This document shows, piece after piece, positions 46,315 to 46,427 of a stretch of DNA of 46,427 bases. The stretch covers positions 1-46,427 of the forward strand of contig JNEU01000252.1 of NCBI GenBank assembly GCA_000697475.1. The letters run 5' to 3'. How positions within the stretch are numbered: position 1 is the stretch's first letter; the number at the start of each line of letters is the position of its first letter. The position numbers were made by a program, and so were the translations under genes. The stretch comes from Lichtheimia corymbifera B2541 (lineage: Eukaryota; Mucoromycota; Mucoromycetes; Mucorales; Lichtheimiaceae). The notes under the pieces were generated by a model. That model made no database searches. It was not told where the DNA came from and saw only the letters and a program-made list of their open reading frames with translations.

Positions 46315-46427
46315 AATATGCCCTAGGGCGTTTTGACATCTGCACTGAGAACTGAAATGCCCTAGGGCATTTCGAAATAGTCAATATGCGCTAGGGCATT
46401 TTGCAAAATGCACTGGTTTCGAAATGC
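46315..46427 (-). repeat. Right terminal inverted repeat (113 bp visible, tip cut)
   Basis: Reverse complement of 42689-42801 with a single difference. The window ends inside it, so the outermost few bases and the target site are missing. Confidence 0.95.

Larger units (their letters stand above)
42683..46427 (+). mobile_element. Ginger-like DNA transposon with integrase-type transposase (right tip cut by window end)
   Basis: Terminal inverted repeats of at least 113 bp (42689-42801 and 46315-46427, one mismatch: 42726 T against 46390) enclose one intron-bearing integrase gene. The left tip probably starts TGTAGGGC at 42683. If so, the right end lies about 6 bp outside the window and the target duplication cannot be checked. 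A retrovirus-like DDE integrase between long inverted repeats, without reverse transcriptase, protease or LTRs, is the definition of Ginger-type elements. Near-identity of the repeats and the intact gene point to recent movement. No accessory second gene was found. Confidence 0.85.

Noticed and set aside
1..46427. CRISPR arrays, rRNA and tRNA genes, telomere repeats
   Set aside because: No regularly spaced identical repeats, no convincing tRNA B-box with a matching A-box fold, no rRNA words and no TTAGGG runs were seen on reading. A dedicated tRNA search was not possible.

Overview
This looks like nuclear DNA of a Mucorales fungus, with a Lichtheimia/Absidia-type gene content. Genes are split by very short introns (47-88 bp) with GTAAGT/GTATGN donors and TAG/CAG acceptors. 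There is a tandem array of F-box/TPR/leucine-rich-repeat genes of the kind expanded in that order. It sits next to single-copy housekeeping genes (PRP40 and a MOSC protein) and many transposon remains. Start codons were taken as ATG and exons were joined by eye from splice signals. The taxon is inferred, not proven.

Layout. (1) 1-2477: the 3' end of a LINE retrotransposon, hit twice by a palindromic MITE with TA target duplications. (2) 2478-25040: five minus-strand F-box/TPR/LRR genes at 4987, 7651, 11638, 14332 and 20416. Only the third reads through cleanly; the other four carry frameshifts, stops or deletions. Between them lie duplicated intergenic blocks, a four-copy ~105 bp repeat, and a broken RecQ-type helicase fragment on the right edge. 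(3) 26495-32538: three intact genes. These are a HET-domain protein with a predicted N-terminal double lipid anchor, the U1 snRNP factor PRP40 (12 exons, one GC-AG intron), and a convergent MOSC-domain protein. (4) 33094-42592: a nursery of tiny secreted cysteine-rich proteins. One family (minus strand) has four cysteines split by a phase-1 intron. The other has twin CX3C motifs, a signal peptide and a shared promoter. Both families show intact and freshly broken members. (5) 42683-46427 (end of window): a young cut-and-paste transposon with 113 bp terminal inverted repeats (112/113 identical). Its intact eight-exon integrase has an HHCC zinc finger, a DDE core and a C-terminal CXC cysteine cluster, i.e. 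a Ginger/KRBA2-like element.

How the parts relate: the housekeeping genes and the transposon integrase (about 6.8 kb of joined coding sequence) parse without one frameshift. The F-box and small-secreted families are duplicating and decaying side by side. The window is therefore an accessory, birth-and-death region wrapped around a conserved core. The least familiar parts are the two secreted cysteine families and the Ginger-like element.
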